64,000 bases of DNA from Amylostereum areolatum (Eukaryota > Basidiomycota > Agaricomycetes > Russulales > Stereaceae): positions 354,007 to 418,006 of the forward strand of contig SAXG01000033.1 of NCBI GenBank assembly GCA_012932865.1. Reading direction: 5' to 3'. The notes beneath the pieces were generated by a model that made no database searches, was not told the origin of the DNA, and worked only from the letters and a program-made list of their open reading frames with translations. A program made the position numbers and the translations under genes. Positions 23,571 to 35,721 of this stretch are shown piece by piece. How positions within the stretch are numbered: position 1 is the stretch's first letter; the number at the start of each line of letters is the position of its first letter.

Positions 23571-23829
23571 CGCATAGCTGCCTGTGGCCACTCTATCGAG
23601 GAACCATGGAACTGGGTCAACCACGCGTATGATGATCTTCTGTATATCAGAGTAGACCCAACGAACAATGAGAAATGAATGTAATGGACAATGAACGATA
23701 ACTTTTACGAGGCAAACATATTGCCCTGATTATATGGGGAAGAAACAGACGCGCAGCTCCAAGACATCCATACCACGAAAGAGTATGTAAATGGTGTGGT
23801 AAGTGCGCACGGCAAAAACATGTTCGGTA

Positions 23830-24721
23830 AGACGGCAAAGAGCAGATACGGCACGTACGTTTGTCCTGGGGAGTCACGATCCTGCAAGAGGGATGAAATG
23901 GCGACTTGGAAATGCTGGCCGAATCGACGAGGGTACAAGCGCAAACGGATGGTCTGCCGGAGCCTGTGGGGATCACCGTGAGGACGAGAGGAGAAAGAAA
24001 TTGAAGATAAAGAGGAAAAGAAAGATATTGCACCAGGTCGACGACGGGGGCCAGCACCACTCGACGCACGCCAACACGGAATTCATAAGAAAGCCATGCG
24101 ACGCGCGACCTGCATGCGCGCGGCACACGACCGAGGTCGCATGCCAGCGAGCACACACACTTGAGAGTGGTGGGGCGAGGGCGGAGCAGGGACGAAAGAA
24201 GGTACTTAGCGACGACCGAGGACAGGAGATTCCCACGCGCCATGCCGGCGGTGGTCTAAACCGGAGATCCCCGCGCACTGGCGCAGGCGCAGGCGCACTG
24301 GCAGTGGCAATCGCTTCTCGTCATCGTCGTCCTCGACCTCGAGCATCGGTCCCACGGCACATCCGACACCGCGAATTGCGGCTTTCGCGACAGCTCCCAG
24401 GCAGAGCGCCGCATGCCTGCGCGAGCTCGCCTGCCTTTGCGTTAGCTATTCGTAGTCGGTCGACTCGGTCGCCGTCGTGGTTCCTATCTGGCTCTTCTCC
24501 ACTTTTCCTTCCGCCCCTCGTCATCAGAAAATTGGATGTTTTCCTCTCACCACATGTCGCATTGTGCGGTCCAGGTTAGTCTTAGTCCAGGGTCTTCCTC
24601 AGCCGCGCTTAGATTCGGACGCCAATGCTCATCATCCCCCAGGTCTTTTCTACGCACGTCAACGACGACGTATCATCTCCTGTCGACCGTTCCGTCGCCT
24701 ATTTCTCTCAAGTTCTGCTCG
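23830..24721 (-). repeat. interspersed repeat, copy B (inverted)
   Basis: This is the reverse complement of copy D from about 49400 back to about 48116. It holds only one copy of the 401-bp unit that is duplicated in A and D. It also keeps about 105 bp at the D left end (48116-48222) that copy A lacks. It begins about 260 bp after the transposase gene. It carries several small differences from A/D, for example ctggggagtc for ctgtgggagtc near 23865. Confidence 0.8.
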
Positions 24722-25400
24722 TCAGGTCCTGCATCAAGCCCTCAAACTACTGCCCAGGAAATAAGATCTCCACCCTCTGTTTGAAGTAAGTGCGGGAAGT
24801 GCTCGGAGATATCATCCGAACGTTCGGCCAAGTCATTGTTCGCTTTGCAGAGACCGGGTGGGCTAGCAAATTCACCTGCACGCAAAGAAAGTTGTCTGCC
24901 AGCCGAACTTTGTCGGCTTCCTTCAGCACATCCTGTTCTCAATCTCGAGGAAGACGCCACCATCATGACAGGCCCGGTCGACAAGGAGAGCAAATCTGTT
25001 CACTGTCTGCTTAACATCAACTGCGATGAGGCTATACCCGTTACTGGTAATTTGCGGGCTGTGCCGAGTCGGCGACTATGTCTGTATCGCCTGCGCGGAG
25101 GTCCTGGGCTTCGACGAGCTCGTGAGTCCTCCCATCCCAGTGGTACTTCTTCGTCCTTACCTGCACTATCCGTGTAGCATCGACTGCACTATCATTACTG
25201 CACCATATAAACAGCTTACGGCTTTGAGCATTCGCGCCGGCGTTTGCGATGTCGGGTACGAATGTCTCGATGTCATTGAGACGACGTTGAATATATCCAG
25301 GGACTAATATCTTACTTTGGCCGTGGCGTGTCGCCCAGCAATTTTTGCGAGATAAGCGACGTGAACATTGACTAAAGCTACAGCGCTACAGCCCCCACGA
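24722..25400. other. unassigned region with small Cys-rich frame
   Basis: A plus-strand frame at 25026-25307 reads VICGLCRVGDYVCIACAEVL with CxxC...CxxC spacing, then a hydrophobic tail. A GTGAGT...CAG intron could join 25121 to 25216. No family is recognised, and it may be a gene fragment. Confidence 0.25.
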
Positions 25401-25435
25401 AGGCACGAACAGACACTTACCGCTATTCACAGGAC

Positions 25436-26372
25436 CTAGGCCCGAGGGGAGACGTCATCAACAGTCGACGATACATGCCGGAGAACGTATGCTGCACGCA
25501 TGGCGGAGATGGGCAAGGATGAGAGCAAGATGAGGGGATCTTGAGGGTCGGAACAGGCGCTAGCCGCTAGGACGAGCTCACGGCGTACGTATGATGCTCC
25601 AAGGTTCTCCAAGTACACTGCCAAGCTATGACATAGGAATAATGAACGTTGAACGTACGGGTGTGAGGGTGCAACAAGAAGACTCGGAGTCTGGAAATGG
25701 TCACAGTATATCAGATAAACAGAAGAATCAAATGCGAGGCTGCTCACAAGCATCGGGGCCAATTTGCTTCCTTGGTAGACTTTGTCTTGCTGTTGCTTTT
25801 CTCGCCCTTCGCTTTCTTCCACGGCGGCGCCCTTTCTGACTAGTCATCTACTGTCGCTATTCGATGCTCGCGGCCTGGCAGGGGTCTCGAAGGTTGTTCT
25901 TCAACTTCAAGGCCAACATACGATGTAAGTTCACGCTAGGGGAGGGGATGGAAGAGATGACGAGAGCCGTGGCCAACATGGAGGGAATGAACCAGGAGAT
26001 GCTGAAGTGTGACTTCAGCCAACGGGCCAAGAGACATTGTCTCACGTTACGATGCTTGTTTCTTCTTCACAATACCAGGTCACGAAAAGTAACATAAGCA
26101 GTTGGCGAGCAGAAAGGGAGGGCATCGGGAGCTAGTGGGAAAGACTAAGATGCCGTCTGGTATGAACACGAAGCACACGCACCCAACAACGAGGGTGTCT
26201 TTCGAACCACGAAAGTACTCACTGGGTGAGAAAGACCAGGCCGGTGGTCGTTGTACAGGACTTGAATGAACTCAACATCCTCCCCGTCCCTTCTTCCGAT
26301 CGTTCCACTCCTCCGCTGCGAGAGGAGCGCATAGCGCGCGCGGATGGGGAGCTTTAGAGAATCGTGCGGCAA
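25436..26372 (-). other. possible minus-strand gene fragments
   Basis: Two minus-strand segments look partly coding: MPHDSLKLPIRARYALLSQ near 26372, ending before a GTGAGT donor near 26226, and MEESEGREKQQQDKVYQGS near 25822. The intervening sequence contains a Met-rich segment that could be chance. I cannot join these into one product and recognise no family. Confidence 0.2.
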
Positions 26373-26405
26373 TGATTAAGTATTGGCCAATGTTTTTGAG
26401 ATTCG

Positions 26406-27228
26406 ATGGCCCATTTTGCATTTCAGTGCGCAATCGCTGATGGAGACATTGGACGTGCTATGAACACGATGGCAGTAAGTACGATAGTCATTGGAATGAC
26501 TATAGGCTTACTACTGGTCACATCCCCTGCAGATCCTTTCACGTTTCCTGGTAGCGGCAAAATGAAGTACGCGAACGAGCTTTTGGGACTGATTGGCCAT
26601 TTCGAGTTCGAGTTCTCAGCGGCGCCGCTTCAGAAAATAATTCTGGACAACTGGCTTTGCAACATTTACGGCCTTGAGTCCCGGCTGCTGGTATCCCAAT
26701 GGATCTCCTCCAGGAAAAGAATATCCGTCAACTGGAGAAGATGTCGTGACAAAGAAATCAGACCTTGGATCAGGGCAACCTTTTTCAAGAAACCATATCT
26801 CTTAACATGCGCACATTCCTTGGTGTTGGTTCTAGTATACACATGGCCTTCGGTCCAAGTGACCAAGGAGGCAGTCACTCGTAGGCCAAGAAGAATAGTA
26901 CGACACGGTAACTCCGCATGCGCAACTGAGCCTTCATAGGACATACGAGTTTTTGCCAGGCCGTACTTCGACACATGTAGCGAAAGATGACCTGAAAAAC
27001 GGCACGAAACGGCTTCGTGAGAAGAGGATGGATGACTTCGTTCAACGCACCAGCCCAGACGCGGGAGCCATCCATGGGCCAGCGGAAGATAACGAGATTG
27101 ACGATGATCGTGTCGCTTCGCGTCCAGTGGTTGGCCCGAACATGTTGGTCGATGGCGAGTTAGTGGAAGGCAGCCCAGGGTGGATGGGCACCGAGTCAGA
27201 CTCGGACGGTGATGGTTCTTTAACATAG
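26406..27228 (+). pseudogene. DUF6589-family fragment
   Basis: The segments follow the C-terminal part of agaricomycete DUF6589 proteins: MAHFAFQCAIADGDIGRAMN, an intron (GTAAGT...CTGCAG at 26477-26532), then PFTFPGSGKMKYANELLGL, LQKIILDNWLCNIYGLESR, a frame change near 26690-26720 and, after another, FLPGRTSTHVAKDDLKNG ... KRLREKRMDDFV, ending at 27228 with an acidic tail. DUF6589 proteins are probably transposon-derived. The N-terminal part is not recognisable upstream and at least one frame change is unexplained by splicing, so I call it a relic. Confidence 0.6.
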
Positions 27229-27503
27229 AAGTATTCGGATTGTAGTACATGCATAGTTAGCGTGGCACAAATAAAGAATACTCCGCCAGCGACGAAAGCC
27301 TCGGCAAGCAGGAATCAGAAGATGCTGGCACGTTCTCATCCACAGGCCCCGGAGGAGAACGATGCCCCGGATTGCGGCGGTTTCGTGGAGAAAAAGCCAT
27401 CCGACTATCGTCGGGGGCTGGCCTTCACTTGGGACTGATCCGTCGACTGGGGGAATTATTGAGACCTATACGGTTAATTAGTAATGTTAATAACCACGTC
27501 TAT
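27229..27503. other. short spacer between DUF6589 and helicase relics
   Basis: No gene is seen here. The two relics converge on this interval from opposite strands. Confidence 0.4.
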
Positions 27504-29642
27504 CTAGCCTAGAACAGAGACGCGCCTGTCGAAAGAGGAAGAAGGTGTGAGGGTGCCACTGCGGATGAGAGCACCGGTGTTTTGGCGACGTCCGTCGAGG
27601 TCCGCCGACGTTTTGCCGCCAACGCTTTCTCGTGTTTTCCGAGACTCTGCGCGCATCTCATCCCGCAACGTCTTGACCAGAATCCATAGCTCATGCCCCA
27701 CCTCTTCCCACCATGGCCACCCTACACCATCCAAGCGCTCCTTGAGAACATCCACAGAATCCACGAGATGAAACTTGCGCGTGATTGCCCTACCATCACC
27801 ATCGAGAAGATTGCTTTCCGGGGCGAGGAAACCCTTGAGGGAGTCGTCGAGACCGAAGTACCAGTCTACCACGCGTGTCATCAGTACCTTCGCCAACTTA
27901 CGGCAGTGAGTTGGTAGAGTTGCAGGTTTGATTCGTCATCAGGGGCCTGTACGGTGTTGTCGCCCTCCCCGTCGGAGGAGTTTGAGTCAGAATCGGACCC
28001 ACGCAGCGAGAGAACATCATCACCGTAACAGGTGCTACAACCTCCATGGTCGATGACTTTCTTCGGGTTGTCGTAAACGTGGTTGATTTGGCGTGTAATG
28101 CAGACACCGCGAGCTTGGGCGGAGAGGATAGCATACAGAGAGCCGAGGTCTTTCGGGTCTGCTCTGATGTAGCGCGACGAGAACCCGCTGATGCCGTTCT
28201 CTTGGTGGTGGAAGCGTTTCGCAAGAGCGGGGGAACTTGTCGGCAGAGATAGATGTGGGTCGCGTCGACGTTGAGGCTACTAGATCCCGGGATATCGCCT
28301 CGCAAGGGTCTTCAACGTCCATATCTTCACTCGCCCCTCCCCCTATACACGACTCCCTCCGGTCCTTCCGCAGAATCGACGTTCATAAATTGCTCGTTGT
28401 CTGCTTGCAAGTTGGGTTCCACAGCGCCCATCTGAGCCGTCGATGTGACCGGCACTGTCGCGGTCACTAACCGAGGATCGTTGGGGTTCTGTTCGACCCG
28501 GTTAAGGGCTGCCTTGACGTCTGTGGGCTTGAGGTAGAAGATCGCCTGCCCAACGCTGGGGGCCCCTCGAAGAATTCGGCCTGCACGCTGCTGCCAACGC
28601 GGCCGAGCTTGGTACGTCGGCGAAGTTAATAACGCGCGCAATGTCGGGGACGTCGATGCCCTCTTGCACCAACACCGTGGCTACAAACAGTGCCGTGTGA
28701 TGAGTCTCCGCAGGGGCCATCAGCGCGACGAGCCCTTCCTTCTTGCAGTCTTCGCAAATCATGGAGTGGAGGTGGCGGATAAGGGTATAGCGAAGAGGAC
28801 AGAGATGGGCAGGGAGGAGATTCGAGGGTATTGCGCTATCCGGTGCCCAAGTTCGATCGAACTACAATAGAATAGCGTCTTCGGAATGACATTTGCGTCC
28901 GTTACGTCGAACGGTATGACCCAATCAAGATCCTTGAAGTTGTATGTTGTGTGAGAGCGCTGGATAACCCGGAAAATGCACATGACGTCAGGCCGTTCGC
29001 AGTCACGTCGATCCAAGATGAAAGAATCCAAGGCGCCTGGTGACGATTGATGTCTGTCTGCCGTGGCGGTCATCCCGACCACCGAGAGGTGTGACGCGCC
29101 GAGGGAGCGCAATCGTGCGAGTTGCGGCGACGAGAGTGTGCCGCCGAGCCCGAAAAGCTGAATCTCGGGTTAGGTCGTTGAATTGTGTTGAGTTGGTCGC
29201 CTCCGGAGACAGCGTGAGGACTTGGTATGCAAGCGAGCGCGCGACGGCCCAGAGATCCATTTGTCCAAGTTTGATGGCTGCTTCGGTCCCCGAGTTGATG
29301 ACCAGCGTAACCACGCCATTCTTCTCGAGCCCACATGCCTTCAAAATAGTAGATGTCAGTCGCGTGGTCGTGAAGTCATCGTACGAGGAAGGTGGCGCCA
29401 ACACGGGCGCGCATTCGAGGGTGGAGGGTGGAGACATCACGGAAAAGACGCAAACTCACCGGATCACTCTCGAGAAAATTTGTCGACTCTACCACCACCG
29501 CAATCCAATCCCTCTGAATGGAGGCAGGCACGTAGATGAACGATGACTTGCCGCTACCTGTGGCCGTGACGAGAACGACCTCCATCACGTTGATTATGTT
29601 GGCGTAGTGGAGAACTTGCCAGTCGTGAAGAGAGAAACCCAA
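27504..29642 (-). pseudogene. RecQ-like ATP-dependent DNA helicase relic
   Basis: Minus-strand motifs appear in helicase order. The Walker A region is VVLVTATGSGKSSFIYVPA. A second segment (VTLVINSGTEAAIKLGQMD) follows, then the motif III-like LSVVGMTATADRH, then DANVIPKTLFYCSSIELGHRI, LVQEGIDVPDIARVINF, a frame change, RAGRILRGAPSVGQAIFYL, and a CxxC-like tail near 28050. Reading frame changes at several places without convincing splice sites (for example near 28610), which argues for decay. RecQ-like helicases are expanded in basidiomycete genomes, often near chromosome ends. Repeat copy C lies just upstream of its 5' end. Confidence 0.65.
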
Positions 29643-29910
29643 ATGGAGCTCAACAGCGTCTCGTATGTGGGTTAGTCCGGCAGGGGATGTCCAATCTTCA
29701 GGGACTTAAAACGGTGGAGAGATTGTGGGTTGAACTTGAACGGCAGTTGAAGTTGGCATTGGAGAAGATGTATGGATTATAGAGGAAGAGTGTGTGTATG
29801 GGGAAGTGCTAAACGAGCAGGGTACGAGTACGATTCCATAGTGGTAATGGAGTCTGAGGACGACAGCCGTCGATCGACGAACGCGCTCGCGTGACGTCAC
29901 GTCCAACGAA

Positions 29911-30203
29911 GGGGGCCAGCACCATTGGACACACGCCGACACGGAATTCGAAAGAGAGCCATGCGACGCGCGACCTGCATGCGCGCGGCACACGACCGAG
30001 GTCGCATGCCAGCGAGCACACACACTTGAGAGTGGTGGGGCGAGGGGACGAAAGCAGGTAGCGACGACCGAGGACGGGAGATTCCCACGCGCCGCAATAT
30101 GCCGGCGGTGGTCTAAACCGGAGATCCCCGCGCGTTGGCGCAGGCGCTGGCGCACTGGCAATGGCAATCGCTTCTCGCCATCCTCGACCTCGAGCATCGG
30201 TCC
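29911..30203 (-). repeat. interspersed repeat, copy C (diverged fragment)
   Basis: This matches the central part of copies A/B/D in inverted orientation (ccatgcgacgcgcgacctgc ... ggtctaaaccggagatcccc) but with many substitutions and short indels. It is an older, truncated copy. Confidence 0.8.
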
Positions 30204-30244
30204 AGTTTATCAGATCAGGTTCTGTTCGCATATCTATCGTTAGT

Positions 30245-33050
30245 TGCAGCTTCACCGGCCACCTCTTCCTTCTTTGACATCTTTTGTAGGGTCATTCGAC
30301 GGGTCAAACGACTGGTATCGGTGGGCGCATGGCAACGCATTTCATTCCGTCAGTAGAACGGGAATCGGTGTGGTGTACGCTCCACTTCGTTCCTTCGAAT
30401 ACTACCTGCCTGACTTGACCACTACTCCAGGTACCGCAATGTAGCCGGTGAGTACATTTCGCTTCTTACTGGGACCGTCGTCTAATCCGTCCATCGACAG
30501 TGTGAAACAAGGAGCTCCTATACATTGGAGGATCCTTGACCCGTCCCATATACGAATTTGAGCTTGCCAATGTCAAAGCAAAATGGCAAGCGACGGCGAC
30601 GGCTTCCGGTACGGATAGGCTTCCTGATCCAGAAATCCAGGCAAGGCTCCGCGGGCGCGCCCTCCGTGCTCTCAAATACTTCACATTCTACACGTTCACG
30701 CCTTGTTCAGTCGTCTTGAGCTTGATGAAGTTCGGGCTTTTCTTATGTGCTACCAACGGGCATTTCTTCCTCATCATCTCCTCCGAAGGTGTCTGCAACG
30801 TTGACGCCGTTCGCCATCCAGACCCTGTTTTCCCGGGCTTCCTGAACCGCCCGCCCATGGTGCCGAACGACGTGCTCGAGGGTGCGAAACTCATGTTCGA
30901 CGGTCTCCAAGCTCGCAAGATGGTCAAGCACATTACATTCCTGGGTATCCTGAAAGAGCTGAAGTCGCGTCCCCGAGGCCCAGGCCGTCGCCTGCCTCAA
31001 ATGGTGGGCGGGCGTCTCAAAGTAAAGCAATGATCGGAAACTACTCCAGGGCCGCTCGCAACTGCTCAATGCTGCCGTTATCACCATCGCAGGCCCGCCA
31101 GAACGCATCCTAAACCTGGCTTCAACAGGCGAGTCTTTCAACCCACGAAACATGGACACGATCAATGAAAACCATAGCCTCGGACGGGCCGCTTCTGTTG
31201 GATCTCCTTCCCGTCACCACGAGCCGCTCATTCGACCCCGAGGTGCTAAGCACGGCCTTCCCGTGGAAGCAACTCATTATCCTTGACTGGCGCAAGGACA
31301 GGGCATGTGTACCAACGTCTGCAGGTATGAGGGTACCGGAAGAGACGTACTTCGTCTTTGTGAAGATGTTTAGCGACCTTCCCATATTATAACTTTACCC
31401 TCGGGGTCACTCGTCAACGGACTTCTGGAGAAGGTATTCCAAGCGATGGGCGTGCGGAGGCACGTCGAATTACAGATAGTGTTTAACCGGTAAACACATA
31501 TTTTCCCTCCGCTGATTTGCGCCTGCTAACGCAACGGTGGATAGAACGGTGAAGACGGGAGATTGGACGATCATTGCCATGATCCAGTACCTGATCACGG
31601 TGCAAGCGACTTTGAGCGGCGAGGAGCTTACCCAGCTGAAGGCGACGGCAGCCTCCTTGAAGGAAGGTGACTCGAAAAAGGGCGGGAAGGCACCACGTTG
31701 AACTCGTGGACACGCTTCGTGAACTCAAACTTCCGCTCATTGACTGGGGCGCGGACAATCGATGGCGGCCCTCCTCCAAAGGTGGGCCCTTCTTGCATTT
31801 TTTCGTTGGTTGACGCATTGTTGAATGGGATTCCTCCAGCCAATTTCTTGTTTATGCTGGGACTCGGGCGTACTACGCCTCCTCTGCCTGACTTGCTCAA
31901 ACTCGCGGCTGGCCTTGATGTGGCTGTTCTCGCGTCCAGCTCTTCCCAGAAAGGCAAGGCGAGTTCCTCGAATATCCTCAGAGCAGCCTTCGGGAATGGG
32001 ACAATTCCTCGAAAAGCAATCATCCATTTCCCAAAACTTCAAGCGCAAGCTCGCCTCGAAAATAGATAGCCCAAGGCCTGCATTGGATGCGGGAGGATCG
32101 CAGGTGGCAACCCACACGGGACCTTCAGGGGACTACACGGAACCTCCGTCGACACAGAATGGGGGTCATGTCACCCCTTTCAACAGTATCGGTGTGTAGA
32201 TTGCCAGTTCGCTGTCGTTGACATATCACTGACGTTCCAATACAGCATCGAACATCGACATGGCTATCAAAGCGCGTACAAAGGAGCGAAGTTCCCTCCC
32301 GAAGAATCGCGACCACTGCAGATGGTGAATGAGTCTTTGGACAAGGTACGCGCCTCTTTTTCGCGCCAACCGGTAGGCAGTCCACCACCCACGTCTGTTT
32401 CTCCTAACTGATGTTCCTTGCGCTTTAGACCTTCCAGATCCAGGTACACTCGTTCAGCGTAAGCAGAGCGAGGTGGAGGTTCTTTTAGATCCTACTTCCG
32501 TTGTGCACCACCTACAAAACGTTGCAACCTTCACGTGTTTGCGGACCGAGAGGGGCAGCTCATCGCATTCAAGCTTCAACAAGAGCGGGTTTGGCCATGC
32601 GACTGATCACACGACGCGATTGATTTTTCGGGGAATAGAGAAGTCCAGGGCGGAGACGGCACGAAGGCGTTCATCTCTTGGTGGGTTTGGCGTGTTTGGC
32701 AACTGTGAATTTCTAGCTGATGCGTTCCCAGGTTATACCCTGGCGCAACTGCACAACTCGTTAATCATCATGATCGTCCCATTGGCGAGCCTTTTTCGTG
32801 GTTTCTGTTAGTCCTCTCTATGTATACTCGGATGTATCTCTTAGTCACTTTGCATTTTGAGAAGATATACTTAACATCATTTCGAAACTGACTAACATGA
32901 TATTTCAAGCTTCAAGCTCGGCTCGTCGAAAGAATGCTCGTGGCGCGGGTGAACGAACCTGGACTCCGACACAACGTCAACACATCATGCATCATCGTTA
33001 TGAGGCCTGTAAGCATGCGTAATTTGGCGCCGTCAAAGGGCCATTGTTAG
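30245..33050 (+). pseudogene. DUF3684-family protein relic
   Basis: Segments in several frames follow the C-terminal half of DUF3684 proteins, a fungal family with a sacsin/HSP90-like ATPase N-terminus. They include the helix YTFTPCSVVLSLMKFGLF, FLNRPPMVPNDVLEGAKLM, DGPLLLDLLPVTTSRSFDP, AFPWKQLIILDWR, KVFQAMGVRRHVELQIVF, KTGDWTIIAMIQYLITVQA, LKLPLIDWGADNRW, and a C-terminal RVNEPGLRHNVNTSCIIV ending near 33048. Frames change repeatedly (for example near 31080-31165 and 31790-32100) beyond what introns explain. The N-terminal ATPase half is absent upstream, where repeat C lies. I call it a truncated, decayed copy. Confidence 0.6.
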
Positions 33051-33126
33051 ATCCATAACGGGTAAGTAGCTCAGCGCTTGTATGATATACCGCCTCACAA
33101 TCCAGTCATTGTGAAGGTCATCATTA

Positions 33127-33883
33127 TTGGCGATACTATCCGCGGAAACGCATATATATGCGACCAAATGGCTCTCATTTGTGGTTGATCTTGCACCGGC
33201 CGTGGTGACCGTGCGTCTGAGTCCTTCTGCCAAAGCGGTTCCTGAGACTGACGTATCCCACAGTATCCCGTCACATAGGGTCAAATCTCGCAACCATCTC
33301 TGTCGCCCTTTTCTCTATGCCTACGGTGTCTGTTTCGGAGGACTTCTTACGCGGGCTACGTGAGTCGTGCACTGTGCGCTAGATGAAATTATCTCTGAAT
33401 CTCTATTCTAGGCGAGGTCGTCCAATTCCTTACAGTGGACTCCGGAGACGGACGTGATCAGGTATGTGGCACACTCTTTGGTTGCGAGTCACTCTCAGTA
33501 GCATCGGGATGTCATAGACTCGTCAGGTCATCGATGCAGAAGGTTCAAACACGGTGTCAACCAGGCTTGACAACCTTGAAGAGCAGGTCGATGACATGAT
33601 ATCTGCATTGCAGTTCATCCAAGAACAAGTCGACCGCACTGCAGCTGCTCTGGAGACCATTCCGCAACTTGAGCGTCGGCTCTGGAGTCTCCGTAACTCC
33701 GTCATCCTCGTTGTTAGCGTTTTCGTGTCGATATCTGGCATATCCATTCTATCCCTGGTATACCTTTTAACGAGGTCACTGATGCTTGTCCTAGTTACCT
33801 TATGCCTAGTATCGGCGAGCCTCTTCCTGTTTTCTTTACGCGATCTTCTTCGTCGTCGTTTATTTGAAATTGTTGGGCAGTAG
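33127..33883 (+). CDS. coiled-coil protein with C-terminal transmembrane segments
   Basis: The last three exons are well supported: a segment ending at 33359 (FSMPTVSVSEDFLRGL), 33412-33461 (EVVQFLTVDSGDGRDQ) and 33518-33883. The last exon encodes a heptad-like helix (TRLDNLEEQVDDMISALQF then EQVDRTAAALETIPQLERR). Two hydrophobic segments follow (SVILVVSVFVSISGISILS and LMLVLVTLCLVSASLFLF) and a basic tail. Upstream exons are uncertain. It is probably a small membrane-anchored coiled-coil protein; no function can be assigned. Confidence 0.55.
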
Positions 33884-34138
33884 CGTGCCATGTACAGCCG
33901 TTACTCTTCGGCGTCCTCAGACTGTTATTCTCGGACTATCTCTTGCCTCCTGAATGTTGCTATGGTTTGCTCGTACGTCGAACGAGGCTTTATAGCCTCA
34001 CTCGCCACCGATGTATCATTCATTCATCCTTCTTCACCCCGAATTTTGCTAAAAGCCTACGACGGGATTTTGGGTTTCCGGTGCATATTCAATCCAAATT
34101 CTGTCGGATATGATCACTGCTATCGTGCACACATTAGA

Positions 34139-35302
34139 TTATTCAGACTTGTGTTCGCTCTCGTTATGACCATCATCTGATATTCGACCCTTTTCCAATC
34201 TACGTCGAAGCCTTTGCCATCTGCGCCCCCCATGCCGCAGCTTCTTCGGTTCGCTTGGTTGAGAGCACGATGCATTGGTGGAGGGCGCTTGGACGGGTTC
34301 ACGAGACTTGACTGACCGCCGCAGGCGAGGTGGGTCTTCAGGATTGCAGGTTCGACAACGACAAGAGGTAGGCTCGTGATATCCGTGCGAGGTGTAGGAT
34401 ACGGTGATAGACTCCCCAGCCTTGATATCCCTGAGGCTCACGATGGTGCAGGCGTTACTCCGCCCGATAGGCATGATCTCGACAAGGACAATAATCAGCC
34501 AACCCGAGTACGCAAGGAACATGTAACTTACTTGACAGTTGGGGTCACAGTCGTGGTTAACGAAACGAAATGGGCCCAGGATTATCCGCAAACCCGCTGG
34601 ACCTTCCTGGGATGAGGAGGATTGGATCACAGAGAGTCCGCCTGAAGAAACAAGGTCACTGGACATCGATCCACACGCCGAGAGCAAAAACGTTGAGGGG
34701 GATATATCACGAGAAGCTTTCAGGCCGGCACACGTTGACGCACGATCGAACGATGTCTTCTCGATGCGTACACAGCTCCCTGGGCTGTAAAGCAGAAAAT
34801 AGCGCAACAGCAAGCTCGAGTATATTGGTCAGACTTTAGGTGACGTGTGCGTGTATATTGAAGTAGACACGACTCACTGCTCGATGATGCGGACTTCAGA
34901 TTTTAGAAACAGTCTCGGGAACGACTGTATCAACGCTGTCGCCGCGCAGTGGCACTGCAGGACTGTCGGGGCTTCTTTGTCGATGAACTTGTGGCATATT
35001 GTATATATCCTTACTCCCTCGTCCTGAGACGTCTCTCGCACATAGGGGAGTTCGGATACAGGAGACGGGAGCAATGCACGGGGGGACCTCGAACGACGCT
35101 TGCCCGCGAAGAGAGCATACACGATGACGTCGTCCACGCTGGAATAAGAGCGGTACGGGAAAGCCTCGCTATTGAGAGTCGCTATGACAGTCTCGAATGG
35201 CGATGAAGGTGGGGCATCGGGGTACGCGGAACTTGATTCAAGTTCAGAGTATTTTCTTTTCGCGGATTGGGAAATACGGACGCTCCGCCGTAATGAGGCC
35301 AT
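34139..35302 (-). CDS. SET-domain protein (putative histone-lysine methyltransferase)
   Basis: Three exons join in phase: 35302-34878, 34784-34532 and 34477-34139, giving 338 residues. The SET core is clear: GLKASRDISPSTFLLSACG, GPFRFVNHDCDPNCQ (the NH-x-C/N catalytic-cofactor motif), SLRDIKAGESITVSYTSHGY, and a post-SET CRCRTCNPEDPP zinc-binding cluster. The arrangement resembles the Suv4-20/KMT5 group, so H4K20 methylation is a plausible but unproven activity. The C-terminus is basic. I chose the Met at 35302 (MASLRRSVRISQSAKRKY); an in-frame Met at 35374 would add 24 residues. No damage is visible. Confidence 0.75.
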
Positions 35303-35676
35303 CGAGACTCGAGGGGGTAGATCTATAATTGGTGAAGGAAGGAGATTCGACCTTGACAGAAAGACGTTGAGCACGCACGGTGGAGATCTGAGATCCTTTT
35401 GAGATAGGTGAATCTCGAAGGACTAACCAATGGCGGTCCAACAGGGTCCAACGCGGTGCACTTGCACGAAAACCGGTAAATGGGCGGTCTTCTGTTCAAG
35501 CCAGGTTCAAGCTAAGTCTGGCTACGAGCCTGAAGAGTACGAGCCAATATACGGGCCGTCAGCGCAAGCTGGCTTCAAGCTTCATCGATTTATCCCAGGG
35601 TCATGTGAACCGCCTTCAGCGACGTAGCTGGAGAATGGTCGTCTTCAAGCTTGAACGTACTTAGTACTTAGTACTT

Positions 35677-35690
35677 ACCGCCTTCGGCGG

Positions 35691-35693
<3 letters not shown>
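35677..35693. repeat. perfect 17-bp hairpin
   Basis: taccgccttcggcggta has 7-bp arms around a ttc loop. It directly abuts the microsatellite and follows three acttagt direct repeats. Confidence 0.7.

Positions 35694-35720
<27 letters not shown>
35691..35720. repeat. (TAGA)n microsatellite
   Basis: About seven uninterrupted tetranucleotide units. A second run of the same motif occurs at 45962-45980. Confidence 0.9.
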
Positions 35721-35721
<1 letters not shown>

